Source: Clostridia bacterium (GTDB lineage: Bacteria > Bacillota > Clostridia > RGIG6154). From it: a stretch of 7,101 nt of DNA. Made by a program: the position numbers and the translations under genes. The notes below the pieces were generated by a model. It ran no database searches. It was not told the origin of the DNA and worked only from the letters and a program-made list of their open reading frames with translations. Positions 4,890 to 7,101 of the stretch are shown here, piece by piece. Each line of letters begins with the position of its first letter. Position 1 is the first letter of the stretch. The DNA is taken from contig JAGARF010000147.1 of NCBI GenBank assembly GCA_017622395.1, positions 1-7,101 on the forward strand. Reading direction: 5' to 3'.

Positions 4890-7101
4890 TTATTCAGCTG
4901 AAATTACCTCTGATAAATCAAGGTCTTCAGGAATAAGAGGATTGTCAACATGAGCAGGCTTAACCTGAACATCGTGGTATTCTGAAATACCTGTACCTGC
5001 AGGAATAAGCTTACCGATGATAACATTTTCTTTAAGACCAACCAATGGGTCAACCTTACCCTTGATTGCAGCATCTGTAAGAACTCTTGTTGTTTCCTGG
5101 AATGATGTAGCAGATAAGAAGCTGTCTGTTGCAAGAGAAGCCTTTGTTATACCAAGAAGTTCCTGTGTATATACAGCAGGCTTTTTGCCTTCATCTTCAA
5201 GAGCAATATTTGCTCTTTCAACTTCAAGTCTGTCAACAAGTGAGCCAGGAAGGAACTTGCTGTCCCCTGCGTCCTCAATTCTTACCTTCTTCATCATCTG
5301 ACGAACAATGATTTCGATATGCTTGTCATTGATGTCAACACCTGTCATACGGTAAACCTTCTGAACTTCTTTTACAATGTATGCATAAACTGCGTCAGCA
5401 CCGATAATTGTAAGAAGGTCGTGTGGGTTTAATGAACCGTCTGTAAGAGGTGCACCCTTTTCAATAACATCACCGTCATTAACTTTAATTCTCGCATTGA
5501 ACGGAATTTCGTATGACTTATCTTCTTCCTTGTTCTGAACAATAATCTGTCTTAATCTGCCTGTATCGTCGATTTTAATCTTACCTTCAATTTCTGAAAT
5601 GATTGCAACACCCTTTGGTTTTCTTGCTTCAAACAATTCAGTTACACGGGGGAGACCCTGTGTGATATCGTCGCCTGAAGCGGCACCGCCGGTATGGAAA
5701 GTTCTCATTGTAAGCTGTGTACCAGGTTCACCGATTGACTGAGCTGCGATAATACCAACAGCTTCACCGATGTTAACCTGCTGTCCTGATGCAAGGTTTG
5801 CACCGTAGCACTTTGAACAGATACCGATTTTAGCACGGCAGGTAAGTGCTGAACGAACATCAACCGTTTCAACTCCTGCATCTGTAATAACAGTTGCAAG
5901 GTCCTCATTAATGAGAGTTCCTCTTTCTGCAATAATTTCGCCTGTTGCAGGTGATACAACATCCCTTGCAACAGTTCTGCCAAGCAGTCTGTCTTTAAGG
6001 CTTTCAAGAACTGCGTTGCCGTCTTTGATAGCCTGAAGTGTTACATAGTTTTCAGTACCGCAGTCTTCTTCACGAACGATAACATCCTGAGCAACATCAA
6101 CAAGTCTTCTTGTAAGGTAACCTGAGTCAGCTGTTCTCAAGGCTGTATCTGCAAGACCTTTTCTTGTACCGTGAGATGATGCGAAGAATTCAAGCACTGT
6201 AAGACCTTCACGGAAGTTAGCCTTGATAGGAACTTCCATAGCACCACCGTCTGTCTTACCCATAACGCCACGCATACCTGAAAGCTGTCTGATCTGGCTT
6301 ATGCTACCACGGGCTCCTGAGTCAGCCATCATAAAGATTGGGTTGTACTTATCAAGATTTTTAAGAATTGCCTGACCGATTTCTTCGTTAGTCTTCATCC
6401 ACGCGTCAACGATTAAGTTATGTCTTTCTTCGTTGTCGATAAGACCTCTTCTGTACTGTTTTGAAATCTTTTCGATTTCTTCTTCTGTTTTAGCAATGAT
6501 TTCTTCTTTTTCCTGAAGAACAAGAATATCAGAAACAGAAATTGTAATAGCACCTCTTGTTGAATATTTATAACCAATTGACTTGATTTTATCAAGTGTA
6601 ACGGCTGCTTCTGCAGTTCCGTGAACCTTAATACATTTATCAACAATTTTGCTGAGCTGTTTTTTACCTGTAAGGAAGTCGATTTCGTAAGAAAGAACAT
6701 CCTTTTTGAAGCTTTCAAGCTTTTCGCCTATTTCTGCAAGCTCTGCATCAAGTGCTTTTCTTTCTTTTGCAGTAACCTTACCTGAAAGTTTTTCTTCTAT
6801 TTCGTCCATTTTGGACTTGAGTTCTGTGATTTCGTCAAAATGTCTGTCAACGAAACCAATATCCTGAGGAACATTATCATTATAGATAATTCTGCCTACA
6901 GTTGTATCTACAAGACCTGCAAACTCAACGCCTGCAACTGTCTTTTTAACATAAACCTTAATAGGTGCGTGAAGCTGAACTGCTTCGTTATCATAAGCAA
7001 GGATAGCTTCTTCAGGTGATGTGAATACTGAACCTTCACCAACTTCACCTGCAAAGCAGCCTTCTTCAGTAAACTCAGCAGGCTTTTTGCCTTCTGCTTT
7101 A
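4890..7101 (-). CDS. rpoC: RNA polymerase subunit beta' (RpoC), C-terminal 736 residues
   Basis: The reading frame is open from the window edge (first full codon at 7100-7098) to TAA at 4892-4890; the N-terminal part, with the first zinc ribbon and the catalytic NADFDGD aspartates, is outside. It should not be started at the internal ATG at 6809, since conserved sequence continues upstream (EEAILAYDN, then GLVDTTVGRIIYN). Numbering from the first visible codon: rim helices of the secondary channel about 196-241; MADSGARGS 258-266; bridge helix from HGTRKGLADTAL to LVDVAQ 310-338; zinc cysteines 347, 421, 428, 431; trigger loop QSIGEPGTQLTMRTFHTGG 454-472, including Met465, Arg466 and His469. 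The C-terminal end is a short acidic tail, LDLSEVISAE. Residues about 87-137 form an unusually long charged stretch described under findings. RpoC forms the catalytic cleft of RNA polymerase with RpoB. rpoB would be expected upstream. Confidence 0.98.
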   Translation of the reverse strand, partial: KAEGKKPAEFTEEGCFAGEVGEGSVFTSPEEAILAYDNEAVQLHAPIKVYVKKTVAGVEFAGLVDTTVGRIIYNDNVPQDIGFVDRHFDEITELKSKMDEIEEKLSGKVTAKERKALDAELAEIGEKLESFKKDVLSYEIDFLTGKKQLSKIVDKCIKVHGTAEAAVTLDKIKSIGYKYSTRGAITISVSDILVLQEKEEIIAKTEEEIEKISKQYRRGLIDNEERHNLIVDAWMKTNEEIGQAILKNLDKYNPIFMMADSGARGSISQIRQLSGMRGVMGKTDGGAMEVPIKANFREGLTVLEFFASSHGTRKGLADTALRTADSGYLTRRLVDVAQDVIVREEDCGTENYVTLQAIKDGNAVLESLKDRLLGRTVARDVVSPATGEIIAERGTLINEDLATVITDAGVETVDVRSALTCRAKIGICSKCYGANLASGQQVNIGEAVGIIAAQSIGEPGTQLTMRTFHTGGAASGDDITQGLPRVTELFEARKPKGVAIISEIEGKIKIDDTGRLRQIIVQNKEEDKSYEIPFNARIKVNDGDVIEKGAPLTDGSLNPHDLLTIIGADAVYAYIVKEVQKVYRMTGVDINDKHIEIIVRQMMKKVRIEDAGDSKFLPGSLVDRLEVERANIALEDEGKKPAVYTQELLGITKASLATDSFLSATSFQETTRVLTDAAIKGKVDPLVGLKENVIIGKLIPAGTGISEYHDVQVKPAHVDNPLIPEDLDLSEVISAE

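Noticed and set aside
6413..6718. Alternative minus-strand frame of 101 codons within rpoC
   Set aside because: It is a shifted frame of conserved beta' coding sequence, Lys/Leu/Phe-rich with no recognisable family. Other shifted minus frames in tuf, fusA and rpoC are rejected for the same reason.

Overview
The window is a housekeeping locus read entirely from the minus strand. In transcription order it holds the 3' part of rpoC (RNA polymerase beta'), then the str operon genes rpsL (S12), rpsG (S7), fusA (EF-G) and tuf (EF-Tu). A strong intrinsic terminator follows, then the first 43 codons of a new gene that looks like a GlsA-type glutaminase. All five complete or 3'-complete genes end in TAA, and the four complete ones have GGAGG-type ribosome binding sites. 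The AT-rich intergenic DNA, the strong Shine-Dalgarno sites, a 138-residue S12 of the Gram-positive type and the protein sequences all point to a low-GC Firmicute. Clostridia, perhaps the Oscillospirales/Ruminococcus side, is my best guess, but the exact lineage is inferred by resemblance only.

Region by region (minus-strand logic). 7101-4890: rpoC C-terminal 736 residues with rim helices, bridge helix, trigger loop and a four-cysteine zinc site, plus a charged, probably coiled-coil insertion of about 40 residues. 4889-4744: a near-consensus promoter (TTGACA, 17 bp, TAGAAT) starting 8 nt after the rpoC stop, then a leader of about 100 nt with a 13-bp hairpin. 4743-4327: rpsL. 4326-4193: a 134-nt intercistronic region with nested inverted repeats, a candidate r-protein feedback site. 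4192-3722: rpsG, starting with GTG. 3721-3654: a short spacer with two overlapping hairpins. 3653-1542: fusA. 1541-1449: AT-rich spacer with a candidate tuf promoter. 1448-246: tuf. 229-193: 16-bp-stem terminator. 191-131: candidate promoter for the next gene, with a 9-bp inverted repeat between and around its core elements. 130-1: glsA start.

S12 and S7 build the 30S subunit, EF-Tu delivers aminoacyl-tRNA and EF-G translocates, so the operon couples ribosome decoding parts to their two main GTPases. rpoC lies upstream as in many bacteria. The cassette is bounded on both sides: it has its own promoter after rpoC and a terminator after tuf. Two common Firmicute neighbours are missing: the L7Ae-like gene between rpoC and rpsL, and rpsJ/S10 after tuf. 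I see no mobile element, CRISPR array, tRNA or novel gene system. The points worth a second look are the non-coding structures, the rpoC insertion and the operator-like repeat at glsA.
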